Positions 60,983 through 64,000 of a stretch of 64,000 bases of DNA are shown here, piece after piece. Origin of the DNA: Nephrocerus scutellatus (lineage: Eukaryota > Arthropoda > Insecta > Diptera > Pipunculidae); contig OX352766.1 of NCBI GenBank assembly GCA_947095585.1, positions 19,458,939 to 19,522,938 of the forward strand, in the 5' to 3' direction. Position 1 is the stretch's first letter, and each line of letters begins with the position of its first letter. The notes below the pieces were generated by a model. That model was not told where the DNA came from. It did no database searches and worked only from the letters and a program-made list of their open reading frames with translations. Both the position numbers and the translations under genes were made by a program.

Positions 60983-62506
60983 TTTTTTTTTTTTTTTTTT
61001 AGATTAAGATATTTTATTAAACATTTAGATATTATACAATTTTGACTTAAAAACTAAACTTATAACTATTATTATTAAGTGTCGGCTCAACAATAGGGGC
61101 CCGACGTATTTACATTGTCTTTTTTTTGTATTGCTTATTATTAAACAATATTTTTTACTACTTAATCTACTACATGTTTATTTTTAAAGCAATTTAATTT
61201 TAAACGATAAATTTTAAAATAAAATAAAAATGAAGAATAATATTAAAGGGGGTATAAACAGGGCGATCTTCAGCCTCTGTAATGTTGATTGCTGGCCTTT
61301 TCGTAGAAGGAGACGTCTTGATTATTAAAGATGTCGTCAAATCTAGCATCTGTGAATCCTCTGATGTTTATATAGCGGTGGCTTGGCTCGATTTCTTCGA
61401 TTCTCAGTCCTTGCATCTCCGGACTTGGATGTGTTTCCAACCCATCAACGAATTTCTTTGCCATTCGGAACAAGTGGTCGGTTATGGGCAGCAGACCTGC
61501 CGCGTCGTAAAGCCTTGCACTCGAGACAAACTTATAGCTGTTTGGCACCCTCCAGAGTCCTGTACAGATCCTAAGTACCTTCCTTTCAAATAGGGAGATC
61601 TTCTTCATCGTTGTTGGTGAGACGGTGAACCATATGGGATAGCCATAGGTTATCACTGGCCTGATGAGCTGCTTGTAGATGAGCAGCCTGGTGTTGTTTG
61701 ACAGTCCGTTTCGCCTTCGTAGAAGCGGGTGCACCAAATGAAGGGCGTAATTAGCCTTTTTCAACGTTTTATCGATGTGGGCATTAAACTTGAGCCTCTC
61801 GGAGAAGTTTATTCCCAGGTACTTCGTCTCTGATTGGGTTTTTATAACTGTGTTGTCTGGAAGGGTGATTTTTAATCCTCTGCACCGGCTCACAAAATTT
61901 TTTCTCCCTGTTCTTGTCCCTGGCACTCGGAAGCAGATGAGTTCCGTTTTGTTTGCATTTATCTTCAACCCCCACTTGAGGTAGTAGTCCCAAAGATTTC
62001 GGAGGTGTTCCTCCACTCTTCGGGCAGCTATCTCAGGAGAGAGAGAAACGGCATACGTGATCGAGTCATCCGCGTAAAGCATGCTGCTTGTTCCGGCTGT
62101 ATTGGTGGGTTGATCCGCCGTGTAGATGTTGAAAAGGACTGGGCCAAGTCTGGAACCTTGAGGAACTCCGGCTTTAATCCCTTTCCTAGTGGATGAGTCG
62201 CCAAAAATCTGTACAAAAAAAACCCTGTGAAAGAGAAAATTTTTAATTATTTTTACAATATAATTGGGGAAGCCAAATCTTATAAGTTTGAACAGTAGCC
62301 CGTTGATCCATACACTATCGAAGGCTTTTTCGATGTCTAGCAAACAGGCTACTGTACTGCTTTTAACGTTCAGTCCTCGAGTGACGTTACTGTGAAGTTT
62401 CAGCAGAGGGTGCATCGTAGAGTGCTTCTCACGGAAACCGAATTGAAAGGAAGGAATAAGGCCTCTTTCCGAACAAAATGTATTGATCTTTTTACGGATC
62501 AAAGAA
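60983..62506 (-). mobile_element. 5'-truncated non-LTR retrotransposon, array B copy 3
   Basis: Same truncation point and tail as 41553-43076. Confidence 0.92.
61270..62506 (-). pseudogene. ORF2 C-terminal fragment (array B copy 3)
   Basis: Residues about 565-975 of ORF2, without endonuclease or start codon. Confidence 0.9.
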
Positions 62507-62518
62507 TGAGTCTGCCAC
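62507..62518. repeat. 12-bp target duplication, promoter side of array B
   Basis: TGAGTCTGCCAC, followed by the undisturbed H3-H4 promoter of the next unit. Confidence 0.92.
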
Positions 62519-63061
<543 letters not shown>

Positions 63062-63103
63062 ATTCTATTCAATCATTTGCGTTCTATCAGTAAAATATCA
63101 ATC

Positions 63104-63119
63104 GGTCCTTTTCAGGACC
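63104..63119 (+). terminator. histone 3' stem-loop of H4, unit 5
   Basis: GGTCCTTTTCAGGACC. Confidence 0.93.
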
Positions 63120-63701
63120 ACAAAATAAATTCATAAAGAAGATACTTTTTAGGTTTCAATAGTTTTTTAAAAATGTCCGTATAGAATTATTATTTATTAT
63201 AATTGAAATTTTTACTTTGGCTTTTTGCAACACTTGAGAATAATTTAAAAAATTCATAATGAAATGCGGACGTTCTCTGTCTGCCATATTGCTGTTCTCC
63301 TCTTTCAATGTGTCGTCGCCCAATCAAAATTTAAGTATTCCTTTGTTATTAATTAAAACTCGTGTTGCTAAGCTACGCAATTTCTATAATCAAGCAATTA
63401 AATTAAATTTAATAATAATATCGTATATTATCATGGTTGTGAAACAGTTTTCGCTGTAAAATGCTAAGTTGCTGTGTGCTGACCACAAAACTAATATTAT
63501 AATCTAATCACCACACCAAACTCAATATTTCAACCAATTGCACAAAAATAATATCGTATACACTAGTGTTGTGAAAAGTAAATTAGTAGTTGAATTGTAA
63601 TGATAATTTCTTTAAATTAGTAACCTTTATTTCTTTTATGTTTTGTAATTCTATTCTTTTTGATATTAATAAAAGTTATCCCTTCTCATAAGAAAATTTG
63701 T
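63120..63701. other. H4-H2A spacer, unit 5
   Basis: As in the other units. Nothing more seen. Confidence 0.7.
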
Positions 63702-63717
63702 CGTCCTGAAAAGGACG
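63702..63717 (-). terminator. histone 3' stem-loop of H2A, unit 5
   Basis: CGTCCTTTTCAGGACG on the minus strand. The T run on the H2A-proximal side is shorter than in unit 4, showing unit 5 is not a pure copy. Confidence 0.92.
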
Positions 63718-63760
63718 GTTTTTTTAGTAATTTGTTCGTTTCTCTTTTGCGCACAGAAAT

Positions 63761-64000
<240 letters not shown>

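Overview
This is a eukaryotic window: a tandem array of replication-dependent histone genes from a fly. Every unit has the Drosophila order and polarity: H1(+), H3(-), H4(+), H2A(-), H2B(+). H3/H4 and H2A/H2B are divergent pairs. No histone gene has an intron, and each ends in the 16-nt histone mRNA 3' stem-loop (6-bp stem, 4-nt loop). The H2A, H2B, H3 and H4 proteins match the Drosophila proteins I know almost residue for residue, while H1 (223 or 230 aa) is clearly diverged. A higher (cyclorrhaphan) fly is the best guess; I cannot name the species.

Layout. (1) 1-15336: two ordinary units of about 7.93 kb, the second ending inside a broken H1. (2) 15334-23643: an 8.3-kb non-histone interruption. 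It consists of two 1342-bp direct repeats, each mostly a 16-bp T-rich satellite, around about 5.6 kb of AT-rich sequence. That sequence carries a hammerhead ribozyme motif (19055-19099) and a cluster of small hairpins. The interruption replaces the 3' part of one H1 and a whole H3. (3) 23647-43076 and 43077-62506: two nearly identical 19,430-bp super-units. Each is a histone unit of about 7.93 kb whose H3-H4 promoter holds three head-to-tail copies of one non-LTR retrotransposon. (4) 62507-64000: the start of a fifth unit (H4, partial H2A).

The most interesting system is the retrotransposon. It looks like the Jockey clade: ORF1 of 513 aa with three zinc knuckles, ORF2 of 975 aa with AP-like endonuclease and reverse transcriptase, and no RNase H seen. 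All copies sit in exactly the same 12-bp site, TGAGTCTGCCAC, and each boundary carries its own duplicate of it. By TATA-box spacing this site is the transcription start of histone H3. The elements point in the direction of H3 transcription. The array therefore cuts H3 from its TATA box, and any element inserted next to that TATA box would be placed under the H3 promoter. In each array, copy 1 has an 8-bp duplication that frameshifts ORF2, copy 2 has both ORFs intact, and copy 3 is 5'-truncated. A decayed, internally deleted relative of the element lies in the opposite orientation in the H2B-H1 spacer of every unit, so the family has a long association with the histone cluster.

The units fall into two lineages. 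Units 1-2 have short H1, a relic with an extra stop, and no array. Units 3-4 have long H1 and the array. Unit 2 is a mosaic, as expected from gene conversion or unequal exchange. Perfect or near-perfect long repeats mean that copy number and order depend on the quality of the assembly.
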